Assembly: GCF_000971295.1 (NCBI RefSeq)
Contig: NZ_LANJ01000020.1
Location: forward strand, 1 to 64,000
From: Devosia epidermidihirudinis
GTDB taxonomy: Bacteria > Pseudomonadota > Alphaproteobacteria > Rhizobiales > Devosiaceae
Direction of reading: 5' to 3'
DNA: 64,000 bases
This document shows positions 25,720 to 34,121 of this stretch, in pieces. Made by a program: the position numbers and the translations under genes. The notes below the pieces were generated by a model. That model did not search any database. It was not told where the DNA came from and saw only the letters and a list, made by a program, of their open reading frames with translations. Within the stretch, counting starts at the first letter, position 1. Every line of letters begins with the position of its first letter.

Positions 25720-26268
25720 ATGCCCATGCCTCTGCAAGCCGCCCGCATCATCATCGTCATGGGCGTCAGCTCATCGGGAAAGTCCACCATCGGCAAGTCG
25801 GTAGCGCGGCGGCTCCACGTGCCGTTCCTAGATGGCGATGACTACCACCCCGACGCCAATGTCGAGAAAATGCGCGAGGGCACGCCGCTGACCGACGATG
25901 ACCGCTGGCCGTGGCTTGAGCGGCTGGCGCAGTCACTGCACGAAGCCGCCGACCGCAAGGGTGCTGCGGTTGGCGCCTGCTCGGCACTCAAGCGCTCATA
26001 TCGCGACTACATGGTCGAAAAGGCGGGGGAGCCGATCCTGTTCGTCTATCTGCACGGCGACAAGGACGTCATCGCTGCCCGCATGGCAAAGCGCAGCCAC
26101 GAATTTATGCCCACCAGTCTACTCGACAGCCAATTCGAAACGCTGGAAATACCTGATCCCGAGACCGAAAACGTACTGGTTCTGCCGGTGACCGACAGCG
26201 TGGAAAAGCTCACCATGTCAACGGTCAAGAGTGTCGACCACATCAAGAGCTTCAAGCGCTGGCAATAG
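25720..26268 (+). CDS. gntK: Gluconokinase
   Basis: A 182-residue P-loop kinase of the GntK family. Walker A is GVSSSGKST, followed by FLDGDDYHPDANVEKMREG (substrate region) and CSALKRSYRDYM. It phosphorylates gluconate to 6-phosphogluconate, the substrate of the gnd product. The start may be ATG 25720 or 25726; the second has a better spaced GGA. It lies 14 bases after the SDR gene, so the two form an operon. Confidence 0.94.
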   Translation: MPMPLQAARIIIVMGVSSSGKSTIGKSVARRLHVPFLDGDDYHPDANVEKMREGTPLTDDDRWPWLERLAQSLHEAADRKGAAVGACSALKRSYRDYMVEKAGEPILFVYLHGDKDVIAARMAKRSHEFMPTSLLDSQFETLEIPDPETENVLVLPVTDSVEKLTMSTVKSVDHIKSFKRWQ

Positions 26269-26317
26269 GCGCCAAGCCCCATATTGAAGCGGCACTTCTA
26301 GCCGGGCCACGGCACAT

Positions 26318-27232
26318 TCAAGCTGGCTTAGCCGTCAGCCTGCCCTGCCCGTATGCCACCAGCACGGCTGCACCCACCACGACCACTGCGCCAGAAATGG
26401 CCCAGCCATCCAGCGCAATACCCAGAAGGGCAAAGTCGAACAGGAAGGCCCAGATGATGCCGGTGTATTCGTAACCAGCCAACAACGCGACCGGCGCGCG
26501 GGCTACGGCCTCGGTCATCAGCACGTGGCCCATACCGCCGAGCAGGCCCGCGCTGATCAGCAGCGCGAGGGTGATGCCATCGAGCTCGGCCCAGCCAAAG
26601 GCCGCAGTGGCGAGCCCCACGATGCTGCAGATGACGGCAAAGGACAGTGCGATACTGGCCGGTGGGTCGGTGCGGGTCAAATCCTTCACCTGCACCCGCG
26701 ACAGCGCATTGGTCGCCGCCATCGCCAAACCTGCAGCAACGCCGATCAACGTACCATCCCGCAACTCGGCCCCGAGCAGCGCCGGAAACAACATCAGCAC
26801 AATACCCGCCAGCCCAAGCACGACGCCTACAATGACTAGGGCATTGGGCCGCTCGCGCAGGAAAACCATCGCGGCACAGATGGAAAGGATCGGCGCGAGA
26901 TAGCTGATGGCCGTCGCCAGCCCGACCGAGAGATAGGCCAGCGCCACGAAGTTGAACATCATCACGGCGCAACCCAAAAGGCCCCGCACGAGATGCTTCC
27001 GCGGATATTTGGTGCGCACAGCGGTCGCCAGCTCGCCCCGCACCAGCAGGTAGATCACGATGGGCCCGAGCGCGATGAAACTGCGCCAGAACACCAACTG
27101 CCCTACCGGAGCGACCTTTGCAGCCTCATGAATAATCGCCGACATGGCAGTCATGGTGACGAGGCCAAAGGTCGCCAGCCACAGCGCCGTGGCCGGGCTC
27201 GCCTTGCGGGACGATGAGGTGGAAATGGTCAT
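26318..27232 (-). CDS. DMT superfamily transporter (EamA type)
   Basis: A 304-residue permease with ten predicted helices arranged as two EamA repeats: the first spans about residues 16-146 and ends in VFLRERPNALVIVGVVLGLAG, and the second about 160-295. This family exports amino acids, nucleotide precursors or drugs; no substrate signature can be read. It starts at ATG 27232. Confidence 0.88.
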   Translation of the reverse strand: MTISTSSSRKASPATALWLATFGLVTMTAMSAIIHEAAKVAPVGQLVFWRSFIALGPIVIYLLVRGELATAVRTKYPRKHLVRGLLGCAVMMFNFVALAYLSVGLATAISYLAPILSICAAMVFLRERPNALVIVGVVLGLAGIVLMLFPALLGAELRDGTLIGVAAGLAMAATNALSRVQVKDLTRTDPPASIALSFAVICSIVGLATAAFGWAELDGITLALLISAGLLGGMGHVLMTEAVARAPVALLAGYEYTGIIWAFLFDFALLGIALDGWAISGAVVVVGAAVLVAYGQGRLTAKPA

Positions 27233-27268
27233 GCCCGATCTCTAACTATGCGCGGGCCGCCTGACAAA

Positions 27269-27295
27269 GAAAAAGGCGGCCCAAAAGGCCGCCCT
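27269..27295 (-). terminator. Rho-independent terminator of the SDR gene
   Basis: On the minus strand, a GGCGGCC / GGCCGCC stem with a TTTTG loop is followed by TTTTTCTTTG. It lies just beyond the stop of the minus-strand SDR gene at 27304 and separates it from the DMT transporter gene downstream. Confidence 0.82.
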
Positions 27296-27303
27296 TAATG
27301 CAC

Positions 27304-28059
27304 CTACTGCGCCGCGTATCCGCCATCCACCAGATGGTAGCTACCGGTGATGAACGAGGCTGCATCCGACAACAGGAACAGCGTCAGCGCCGCCACCTCA
27401 TCGGACGTCCCCAACCGGCCCATGGGGTGGAGGGAACGCAGGGTCGCAAACATCTCGCTCTCGGTGTTACTCCCCAGCAGCGGCGTTTCGATGAAGCCCG
27501 GCCCGACCGCGTTCACGCGAATGCCCTGCTTGGCATAATCGATGGCCGTCGCTTTGGTGAGCCCAACCACGCCATGCTTGGACGAGACATAGGCCGGAGC
27601 GTTGGCAAAGCCATTGGTGCCAAGGATCGACGCCATGTTGACGATGGCCCCACCGCCACTTTTGAGCATGGCCGGAATTTCGTATTTGGTGGAGTAGAAC
27701 ACGCTGTTCAGATCGATGTCGACGACCTTGCGCCATTCCTCGAGCGTGTAGTCCGCCGTTGGCTTGCCGGCGCCAGCGATACCGGCATTGTTAACCGCTA
27801 GATGCAGAGCGCCATAGGTGTCGACGGTGAACTGGATGGCCTTTTCAAGCTGATCAGGCTGGCCCACATCGACTGCGATTGCGACCGCAGTGCCACCAGC
27901 TGCCGTGATCGCGTCGACAACCTTCTGGCCGGTCTCAAGCTTGAGATCAGCCACCACCACCTTGGCGCCACGGGCGGCCAATTGCCGGGCAACAGCCTCG
28001 CCAATGCCAGATGCACCACCTGTCACAAATGCAACCTTGCCGTCAAAATCCTTGGACAT
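27304..28059 (-). CDS. SDR family NAD(P)-dependent oxidoreductase
   Basis: A 251-residue classical short-chain dehydrogenase: TGGASGIGEA cofactor motif, an acidic residue at VVADLKLE suggesting NAD preference, NNAG, the serine in NMASILG, and YVSSKHG (Tyr and Lys). The ending GSYHLVDGGYAAQ is typical. The substrate is unknown. The ATG at 28059 has an AGGAGC ribosome site; a longer frame to 28125 is unlikely. Confidence 0.9.
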   Translation of the reverse strand: MSKDFDGKVAFVTGGASGIGEAVARQLAARGAKVVVADLKLETGQKVVDAITAAGGTAVAIAVDVGQPDQLEKAIQFTVDTYGALHLAVNNAGIAGAGKPTADYTLEEWRKVVDIDLNSVFYSTKYEIPAMLKSGGGAIVNMASILGTNGFANAPAYVSSKHGVVGLTKATAIDYAKQGIRVNAVGPGFIETPLLGSNTESEMFATLRSLHPMGRLGTSDEVAALTLFLLSDAASFITGSYHLVDGGYAAQ

Positions 28060-28171
28060 GTTCTGCTCCTGTGTTGTCCTCCACACATGGGACCGCAGCA
28101 AGAGCCGAGCAATGACATGGATCAAACGGGCGCCTGAACAGTGTGTTCAGGCCAATTTACGCCGCCCTGCG

Positions 28172-28639
28172 TTATTCCGGCAGCGTGTCGCTGCGTGACA
28201 GGCTGGCGTTGTAATAGCGGTCATCGTGGGTGACTTCTTCGCCGATCCAGTCGGGGAGCTCCACCACCTGGTCTTCGCTCTCCAGCTCGACCTCGGCCAG
28301 CACCAGACCGGTATGACGGCCCTCGAACACGTCGATTTCCCAGGTCAGGCCGCCGAACGGCACGATGTGACGACGCTTTTCCAGCACATGCGGCTCGGCC
28401 ATCGCCAGCATTTCCCGCGCATCCTCAATGGGAATGTCGTACTCAAACTCAGACCGGGTAATGCCCTGCGCTGCGCCCTTAAGGGTGATGACGGCCCGGT
28501 CATCATTCTTGCTGCGCACCCGCACAGTCGCCTTGGCATTGCTCGACAGATATCCCTGACGCAACAGCGCGCTGCTCGTTTCCAATGCGCGCCAGCCATC
28601 GCCACTCACCAGGAATTTCCGCTCGATCTCTTGCGCCAT
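28172..28639 (-). CDS. CYTH domain protein, putative triphosphatase
   Basis: A 155-residue triphosphate tunnel metalloenzyme. It begins with the EIERKFLV (ExExK) signature and continues with strands rich in charged residues (ATVRVRSKN, RAVITLKGA, WEIDVFEGRHTGLVLAEVELESE) that line the tunnel. CYTH proteins hydrolyse inorganic tripolyphosphate or related compounds. Its gene starts 2 bases after the stop of the CHAD gene, so the two form an operon. In many bacteria CYTH and CHAD are fused; here they are separate neighbours. Confidence 0.92.
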   Translation of the reverse strand: MAQEIERKFLVSGDGWRALETSSALLRQGYLSSNAKATVRVRSKNDDRAVITLKGAAQGITRSEFEYDIPIEDAREMLAMAEPHVLEKRRHIVPFGGLTWEIDVFEGRHTGLVLAEVELESEDQVVELPDWIGEEVTHDDRYYNASLSRSDTLPE

Positions 28640-28641
28640 AT

Positions 28642-29538
28642 TCAGTCCTTCTTCGGTAACAACGTCCAATAGCGCTCAAAACGCTCACGCAACATGTTCG
28701 GTTTTTCGGCCAGCAATTGCCGACCTAGGCCAATCGCATCGGCGGCCAACGTAGCCTGACGCTCGGCGATGACGCGTCGCACCGCCTCGATATCGGGGTA
28801 ATCCGCCAACGTGGCGTCCAGTACAGCCAGATTGTGATGATCTCCCAGCCACTCGCCGAGGCGATCTAGATTGTGCCGGCGAGCCGTGAGCGTATCGGGC
28901 GCCGCGGCTACAAAAAGGCTAACATGGTGCCAGTGATACTTTGTGTCCTTGCGCCATGCGTGGATCGCCTCGGCGCTTGCGTCGCGTTCCACCACCGCCA
29001 ATCCCGTCTGCATGCGGCGATAGGTGGCCTCCAGGCCATCGCCGATCTGATCAAACCCCTTCCCCGATATCTCCCACGTGCCAGCGCGCGATTTGGCCGC
29101 TTCGAAGATCTCGATAAAGCTCCGTAGCAACAATGTCGCCTCTACCGCATCGGGAGGACCGCCCACCGCCTGCTGCAAGGAATGAAGGATGTCCTTTGCC
29201 TGCGTGGCCGATATCTGCGGGCGCCCCTTGCGATTAAGGTCGATTTCGAGGATCTGGGAGAAGGTCTCGACCATGACGGCAGCGTCTCGCCTGCCGGCCA
29301 AACCTGCCGCCGCGTCCCTGAAGGCCCTATTTTCACGTTTAGCGTTTTTGAATCGGGGCTCGATCAGCCGCACCAATCCGCGCAGTTTTTTACAGCGGCG
29401 CCGCAACTGATGTACGAGATCGTCGAGGTTTCCCCGCGGCTCATAGGACGCTTCCAGCGCTCTTGAGATTTGCCCGCGGGCAATGGAGCGAACCTGCTTT
29501 TCGATGCCGCTACGCTGAGTGAACTGAAAGCTCATCAT
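28642..29538 (-). CDS. CHAD domain protein, putative polyphosphate-binding
   Basis: A 298-residue all-helical protein with the CHAD pattern of conserved histidines on basic helices: VHQLRRRCKKLRGLVRLI near the N-terminus, and IHAWRKDTKYHWHHVSLF followed by LDRLGEWLGDHHNLAVLD in the second half. CHAD domains bind inorganic polyphosphate through these basic faces. It is directly upstream of the CYTH gene, suggesting shared work on polyphosphate. The start may be either of two adjacent ATGs (29538, 29535). Confidence 0.92.
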   Translation of the reverse strand: MMSFQFTQRSGIEKQVRSIARGQISRALEASYEPRGNLDDLVHQLRRRCKKLRGLVRLIEPRFKNAKRENRAFRDAAAGLAGRRDAAVMVETFSQILEIDLNRKGRPQISATQAKDILHSLQQAVGGPPDAVEATLLLRSFIEIFEAAKSRAGTWEISGKGFDQIGDGLEATYRRMQTGLAVVERDASAEAIHAWRKDTKYHWHHVSLFVAAAPDTLTARRHNLDRLGEWLGDHHNLAVLDATLADYPDIEAVRRVIAERQATLAADAIGLGRQLLAEKPNMLRERFERYWTLLPKKD

Positions 29539-29544
29539 CGCACC

Positions 29545-30081
29545 TCAAAAACCGAAAGTCATTTGCCCCGCTGGCGTGCCCACCGAAACACCCTCTAGCG
29601 CCAGCATGCGCACCTTGGACAAGGCACCCCCTGGCGCTGAAAAACCGCCCGGCTTGCCGTCACTGGCCAACACGCGATGGCAGGGAATGATCAGAGGGAT
29701 GGGATTGGCACCCATCGCGCCGCCCACAGCGCGCGACAAGGTGACATCGCCCAGTTGCCGCGCCATCTCGCCATAGGTGATGGTCTGGCCCCATCCGATG
29801 GTCAGCAACAGGTCGTAGGCTCGTTTGTGGAAGGCGGACACGCCCTGCAGATCCAGCGGCACGTTGCTGAAATCTATCTCGGCCCCCTCGGCATAATCCT
29901 CGATCTGAGTGATCAGAGCCTCGATAGCGCGGGTCGGCGCACCCGGTTTGGCATCATAGCGATTGATACGCTCGGCCAGTGCATCGGCCTCAAGCCCCGG
30001 CAATTGCAGGCGTGCAATGCCCAGCTCAGTCCAGCCAAGCCCGAAGACGCCCAGCGCAGTATCAAAAGTCACCGTTTCCAT
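29545..30081 (-). CDS. ogt: Methylated-DNA--protein-cysteine S-methyltransferase
   Basis: A 178-residue suicide repair protein that removes alkyl groups from O6-alkylguanine. The active-site motif is IIPCHRVLASDG with the acceptor cysteine; the upstream GWGQTITYGEMARQLG and SRAVGGAMGANPIP blocks are standard. It lacks an AdaA-type N-terminal domain, so it is of the Ogt class. It lies 9 bases after the TetR gene and 6 bases before the CHAD gene, all in one direction. Confidence 0.93.
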   Translation of the reverse strand: METVTFDTALGVFGLGWTELGIARLQLPGLEADALAERINRYDAKPGAPTRAIEALITQIEDYAEGAEIDFSNVPLDLQGVSAFHKRAYDLLLTIGWGQTITYGEMARQLGDVTLSRAVGGAMGANPIPLIIPCHRVLASDGKPGGFSAPGGALSKVRMLALEGVSVGTPAGQMTFGF

Positions 30082-30090
30082 GCGGCTATC

Positions 30091-30654
30091 TTACCGCTTC
30101 AGCACCAGTGCGCACCAGTCCCGCAATTCCTGGCCAATGACCTCGCCGAGTGCGCCTTTTTGGGCGAAACCCCACCATACCTGCGCACCTTGCCACTGGC
30201 TGGCCAACATCAGACCGAGCTGTTCCTGCTGGCGGGCATCCTCACTCAGCCGCCGTCCCAGGGCCCGCGCCAGAGCCTTGCGCCAAAGAACACCGCGCGC
30301 CCGTAACACGGGATCGCGCATATCCTCACGCAAAATAGCCAGCCCCATGGCGTTTTCTGCTTCGCTCATCCCCGCCGGGATCATGGCCACCAGCATAGCC
30401 ACTGCCCCCTCGGGAGTGAGGGGCATGGTCTGGTCCAACTCGGCTGTCTGGGCATCGAGCGCATCCCAGCCGCGCAGCATTGCCGCCTGCACAAAGCCAT
30501 CCTTGGTGCCATAGCGCTGCACCAATGTCGCCGCCGAAAGCCCCACCGCTTTTCCCACCGATGCAAAGGTCAGCGCATCCGGACCGGCCCGATACATCAT
30601 GTCCATCGCAGCTTCCAGGATCGCCTCATCGGTCACCGTGCGCGGTCGTGCCAT
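30091..30654 (-). CDS. TetR/AcrR family transcriptional regulator
   Basis: A 187-residue regulator with an N-terminal HTH (ILEAAMDMMYRAGPDALTFASVGKAVGLSAATLVQRYGTKDGFV) and a helical C-terminal ligand domain. It is divergent from the reductase-like gene at 30720, and the 65-base gap contains a palindrome around GAACGTTC (30674-30681), a likely operator for both genes. The inducer is unknown. Confidence 0.9.
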   Translation of the reverse strand: MARPRTVTDEAILEAAMDMMYRAGPDALTFASVGKAVGLSAATLVQRYGTKDGFVQAAMLRGWDALDAQTAELDQTMPLTPEGAVAMLVAMIPAGMSEAENAMGLAILREDMRDPVLRARGVLWRKALARALGRRLSEDARQQEQLGLMLASQWQGAQVWWGFAQKGALGEVIGQELRDWCALVLKR

Positions 30655-30669
30655 GCAAATTCCATTTGT

Positions 30670-30685
30670 AAACGAACGTTCATTT
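30670..30685. promoter_or_regulatory. Probable TetR operator palindrome
   Basis: AAACGAACGTTCATTT: a perfect GAACGTTC core with partly matching flanks, of the AAYGAACG-type often bound by TetR proteins. It lies between the divergent TetR gene (start 30654) and the reductase gene (start 30720), in an AT-rich stretch, overlapping where both promoters should be. Confidence 0.6.
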
Positions 30686-30719
30686 ATATAATCTATGACC
30701 CTACAACAGGAGAGTCCAG

Positions 30720-31247
30720 ATGGCCAGAATCGTTGGATATATCGCTACCAGCCTCGATGGTTTTATCGCCACGGCCGATGAAAACCTCGATTGGCTTACC
30801 AATCAGCCCGGTCTCGATTTAGGCGAGCACGACTATCACCACTTCATCGAAACCATTCAGACCGTGGTCATGGGGCGTGCGACCTATGATTGGGTCGCCA
30901 AATTCCCCGGCGATTGGGAATATGCGGGCAAACGCGTCATCGTCGTCACATCGCGCCCCATCGAAAACCCCAAGGGTCCACTCGAAACGCGATCGGACAT
31001 CGGCGCCCTCATCGCTGAGTTGCGCGCGCTAGAGGATGGCAATGTGTGGATGCTGGGCGGCGGCAAGCTGCAGATGACCTTCATGGAGCGTGGCGCGCTC
31101 GATGAAATCGAAGTCTATGTCATGTCTGAAATCATCGGCGGCGGCATTCCACTGTTCCCGCCCACCGGGCTGCGCGCGTCGCCGAAACTGAAATCCGCGA
31201 AAATGCTCGGACCCGCCTGCGCGCGGCTGCAATACAGTTTCACCTGA
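30720..31247 (+). CDS. Dihydrofolate reductase-like (RibD C-terminal) protein
   Basis: A 175-residue protein of the RibD_C/DHFR-like fold: IVGYIATSLDGFIAT at the N-terminus, MGRATYDWV in the middle and WMLGGGKL near the nucleotide site. These stand-alone paralogues are NADPH reductases of uncertain substrate, distinct from FolA. It has AGGAG before the ATG. Divergent placement from a TetR gene suggests induced expression. A second, different member is at 35807. Confidence 0.88.
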   Translation: MARIVGYIATSLDGFIATADENLDWLTNQPGLDLGEHDYHHFIETIQTVVMGRATYDWVAKFPGDWEYAGKRVIVVTSRPIENPKGPLETRSDIGALIAELRALEDGNVWMLGGGKLQMTFMERGALDEIEVYVMSEIIGGGIPLFPPTGLRASPKLKSAKMLGPACARLQYSFT

Positions 31248-31251
31248 AAAC

Positions 31252-31277
31252 AAAAAAGCCGCCCTTTGGGCGGCTTT
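31252..31277. terminator. Bidirectional rho-independent terminator
   Basis: Stem AAAGCCGCCC / GGGCGGCTTT (31255-31264 and 31268-31277) with a 3-base loop, flanked by A- and T-runs, between the convergent reductase-like and CsbD genes. Confidence 0.87.
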
Positions 31278-31294
31278 CCGTGTCTCGGGGGAGA

Positions 31295-31477
31295 CTATTT
31301 CTTCAGCGCATCACGAACAGATTCCTTGGCGTCGCCGACCTTCTGCTGGACCTTGCCAGTAGCCTTGTCCATCTTGCCTTCGGCCTGAAGTTTGGTGTTG
31401 CCGGTGAGACCACCAACAGCATCCTTCACGGCACCCTTGACCTGCTTGCCAGCGCCATCAACCTGATCTTTGTTCAT
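31295..31477 (-). CDS. CsbD family stress-response protein
   Basis: A 60-residue small hydrophilic protein: MNKDQVDGAGKQVKGAVKDAVG, TGNTKLQAEGK, GKVQQKVGDAKESVRDALKK, the CsbD pattern of Lys/Ala/Gly-rich helices with short repeats. Relatives are induced in general stress responses; the molecular role is unclear. The ATG at 31477 has a strong AGGAGG site; a longer frame to 31510 lacks support. Confidence 0.9.
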   Translation of the reverse strand: MNKDQVDGAGKQVKGAVKDAVGGLTGNTKLQAEGKMDKATGKVQQKVGDAKESVRDALKK

Positions 31478-31613
31478 GAGAACCTCCTTCGTGTTTCGCT
31501 GCCAGAACAACGTGCCACCCCGGGGTCAGTTCCGATTATTCTCGATCACATCGCCGGTTTGTGAGCCGCACACGAGTGTTGGTCAACGGCGCGCGCTCTG
31601 CTAAACCGCGCCC

Positions 31614-32285
31614 ATGCCCGGTCCCATGCCCACCCTCAAAGACTACTTTCCCCCGCTCGATCCCTATCTGAATGTCCTGCATGTCGATGACGACATTCTC
31701 GTGCTGGACAAGCAGAGTGGCCTCTTGAGCGTACCCGGCAAAGACCCATCGCTGTGGGACTGCCTGGAGTATCGCGCTCGCCAAACCTGGCCCACCGCCG
31801 GTATGTGCCATCGGCTGGACAAGGATACCTCAGGCGTTCTGGTGATGGCGCTGAACAAGCGCGCCCATGGCCGCATTGGCAGCCAGTTCGAGCACCGCAA
31901 GACCACCAAATCCTACATCGCCCGCGTTGCCGGGATCATCGAAGAGGATAGCGGCCTCGTCGATCTGCCGCTCGCTACCGACTGGGAAAACAAACCGCGC
32001 CAGCGCGTCGACTACGAAAACGGCCGCCCATCGCAAACCGAATGGACCGTGCTTGAACGCGAAGCCAACGCCACCCGCGTCCGTCTCCACCCCCTCACCG
32101 GCCGCACCCACCAGCTGCGGGTCCACATGAAGGCAATCGGCCATGTGATTCTGGGTGATGTGTTTTATGGCGACACCGAAACCCTCGCCGCCGCCGATCG
32201 CCTGCAACTCCACGCGGCGGAACTGGGCTTCACCCATCCGACAACGGATGAGTTCATGACCTTTGTGGCACCGACGCCTTTCTAG
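31614..32285 (+). CDS. RluA-type pseudouridine synthase
   Basis: A 223-residue enzyme of the RluA family without an S4 domain: LDKQSGLLSVPGKD, the catalytic HRLDKDTSGV (Asp nucleophile), the VRLHPLTGRTHQLRVHM block and GDVFYGD. The length and lack of S4 match the RluA class that acts on 23S rRNA U746 and tRNA U32, but the exact target cannot be told. The start may be ATG 31614 or 31626. Confidence 0.9.
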   Translation: MPGPMPTLKDYFPPLDPYLNVLHVDDDILVLDKQSGLLSVPGKDPSLWDCLEYRARQTWPTAGMCHRLDKDTSGVLVMALNKRAHGRIGSQFEHRKTTKSYIARVAGIIEEDSGLVDLPLATDWENKPRQRVDYENGRPSQTEWTVLEREANATRVRLHPLTGRTHQLRVHMKAIGHVILGDVFYGDTETLAAADRLQLHAAELGFTHPTTDEFMTFVAPTPF

Positions 32286-32302
32286 GATTTCGCGGAGGTG
32301 GA

Positions 32303-32415
32303 TCACCCGGACAAGCCGGGTGATGACGAGTGGGAGGGATTGGGGTCACTCGCGGCAGCAGTCGTTAGTCGCTCGATCCCACCACCACCGTCATTGCCCG
32401 GCTCGTCCGGGCAAT
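32303..32415. repeat. Pair of REP-like palindromes (family B)
   Basis: Two inverted units: TCACCCGGACAAGCCGGGTGA at 32303-32323 and ATTGCCCGGCTCGTCCGGGC (with AAT) at 32393-32415. Three more units of this family lie at 48037-48232. They fill the gap between the pseudouridine synthase gene and the convergent DUF1801 gene. Confidence 0.8.
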
Positions 32416-32538
32416 CCATCTCGCCACACACTCCGAACACCTTCATCCTCAATCTTCGCCGGCGCCGCCCTCGGACAACACTGTGGGTTGGGGAGCATGG
32501 AAACCAACAGGCAAAGCCGCTCCAACGCACCAAGCGCC

Positions 32539-32937
32539 CTATTTCTTCGCCCGCTTGGCCCCCGCCCGCCCGCGCAGCTTTTCCTGATTGAACGCGATCG
32601 CGGCCCGCACCAGATCCATCAGCGCGTCGAGATCAACCGCCTCGCCCTCCGCAATATCAATCGCCCGCCAGACATTGCCGTTGAAGCCGTTGTTGAACAG
32701 CCCCGCCGGATCGGCGAGGCTCGCACCTTGGGAAAAGGTCAGCTTGACCTTGTCCTTGTGGGCATTGCCGACAGCAATCGCGCCATCGCGTGACCACACC
32801 GGGCTGCCCATATATTTCCAGTCCTCGGTGATCTCAGGATCAGCCTCAAGGATGGCCTGGCGGATATCGGCGAGCGTCTTGCCGCGCCAATCGGTCAGCC
32901 CGGCAATCAGTGCATCGATCTGCTCTTTTGGCGTCAT
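32539..32937 (-). CDS. DUF1801 family protein
   Basis: A 132-residue YdhG-like protein: ADIRQAILEADPEITEDWKYMGSPVW, then KVKLTFSQGASL and a basic Ala/Lys-rich tail. DUF1801 proteins have a small alpha/beta fold of unknown role, often beside ArsR and SRPBCC genes. It starts 3 bases before the SRPBCC gene and is the last gene of the ArsR-led operon at 32.5-34.1 kb. Confidence 0.88.
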   Translation of the reverse strand: MTPKEQIDALIAGLTDWRGKTLADIRQAILEADPEITEDWKYMGSPVWSRDGAIAVGNAHKDKVKLTFSQGASLADPAGLFNNGFNGNVWRAIDIAEGEAVDLDALMDLVRAAIAFNQEKLRGRAGAKRAKK

Positions 32938-32940
32938 GCT

Positions 32941-33351
32941 TCAGATATCGCGTTCGAGGACGGTCTCCAGCTTGCCAAGGAAGGCCTTCCAGCCCGCCTG
33001 CGCCCCAAAGTAGGCCTGGTCCTGATCGGGGCGGAAGCCCGATTGCATCATGCGCAGATGCGTACCCGCATCGGTTGGCGTCAGCGTCCAGGTAACCACG
33101 CTCTCCAGTCCATAGGCGTCCCAGCTATAGGACAGCGTCCTGTTCGGCTCGACCGCCTTGACCTGGCAATCCACCGCGCCCCAGTCAGCGGTGAACTTGA
33201 AGCCGTGGCCGACCTCCGGCTTGAAATCGCTCTGCATCAGCCACTCTGCGATCAGGTGCGGCTGGGTCAGCGCGCGCCAGATCTTTTCGGGTGGATAGGA
33301 CATTTCGCGCTCGATCACGACGGAGCGCAATTCGGTTGCTGTCTGGCTCAT
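32941..33351 (-). CDS. SRPBCC (AHSA1-like) protein
   Basis: A 136-residue START-like protein: VVIEREMSYPPEKIWRALTQPHLIAEWLM at the N-terminus and VVTWTLTPTDAGTHLRMMQSGF in the middle, as in the activator of Hsp90 ATPase homologue (AHSA1) group. It probably binds a hydrophobic ligand in its cavity. ATG 33351 is better placed to a GGA site than ATG 33360. It sits between two DUF1801 genes in one operon. Confidence 0.9.
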   Translation of the reverse strand: MSQTATELRSVVIEREMSYPPEKIWRALTQPHLIAEWLMQSDFKPEVGHGFKFTADWGAVDCQVKAVEPNRTLSYSWDAYGLESVVTWTLTPTDAGTHLRMMQSGFRPDQDQAYFGAQAGWKAFLGKLETVLERDI

Positions 33352-33379
33352 GGCACTCATCCTTTGGCTGTGTTGGGGC

Positions 33380-33793
33380 TCAGATTTCGTCGCCGGGCAG
33401 CAGGCTTGCCTGCTTCACCCAGTCGATGAACTGCGCCGCGTCGATCTCATCGTTCTCGTAAATGTCGAGGTAGCGCACATCCTTCTGCTTGGATGTGCCG
33501 GGCGGCATCGGCGATAGCGACGCGCCCTGCGTGAAGGACACCTTCACGTATTTGGTGAGGCAGTGAAAACCCAGGAACCACCCCTGCCCCTCAAGCCCAT
33601 AAAACGGCGTGTTCCATTTGACGGCTTTGCTGACGCCGGGAATGGCTTGCTCGATCAACGCATCGAGCCGCTTGCCCACCGCCTGTTTCCAGCCCGGCAT
33701 CGCGGCGATATAGGCCTGCACAGGCTCATCGCCATACCCCTTGGCAATCTGCGGATTGCCACCCGAGAGCAGCACGACAGGCGTCTGTGTCAT
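33380..33793 (-). CDS. DUF1801 family protein
   Basis: A 137-residue member of the same broad family as the gene at 32539 but only distantly similar: YIAAMPGWKQAVGKRLDALIEQAIPGVSKAVKWNTPFYGLEGQGWFLGF and VKVSFTQGASL. Its start overlaps the ArsR stop by 4 bases (ATGA), showing translational coupling. Confidence 0.88.
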   Translation of the reverse strand: MTQTPVVLLSGGNPQIAKGYGDEPVQAYIAAMPGWKQAVGKRLDALIEQAIPGVSKAVKWNTPFYGLEGQGWFLGFHCLTKYVKVSFTQGASLSPMPPGTSKQKDVRYLDIYENDEIDAAQFIDWVKQASLLPGDEI

Positions 33794-34113
33794 TGATCCA
33801 TCCTCTTGAGCAGGTCTTCGAGGCTGTTGAAACGGCTCTGCCAGAACCCGGTCATTTCTCGTGTCCAGTCGGTCAGCGGCGCCAATGCGTCGAGTTGCGC
33901 GCTGTAGTGGGTCTGCCGACCGTCCTGCCGCCCTTGCACAAGCCCGGCTTGCTTAAGCACGCCAAGATGCTTGGACACCACGGGCTGCGAAACGCCCGCC
34001 TGTGCCGTCAGTGCAACAACGGTCGTCTCCCCATCGCGGCACAGGCGCTCAAAGATCGCCCGCCGCGTCGGATCGGATAATGTCTTGAACAGAACATCCT
34101 GCACGCTGGACAT
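33790..34113 (-). CDS. ArsR family transcriptional regulator
   Basis: A 107-residue winged-helix repressor: LSDPTRRAIFERLCRDGETTVVALTAQAGVSQPVVSKHLGVLKQAGLV covers the HTH and start of the wing. It has a cysteine in ERLCRDG but no ELCVCDL-type metal site, so it is not an arsenic sensor of the classic type. It leads an operon of DUF1801-SRPBCC-DUF1801. An 18-base palindrome lies 9 bases upstream of its start, fitting autoregulation. Confidence 0.92.
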   Translation of the reverse strand: MSSVQDVLFKTLSDPTRRAIFERLCRDGETTVVALTAQAGVSQPVVSKHLGVLKQAGLVQGRQDGRQTHYSAQLDALAPLTDWTREMTGFWQSRFNSLEDLLKRMDQ

Positions 34114-34121
34114 AGATACAT

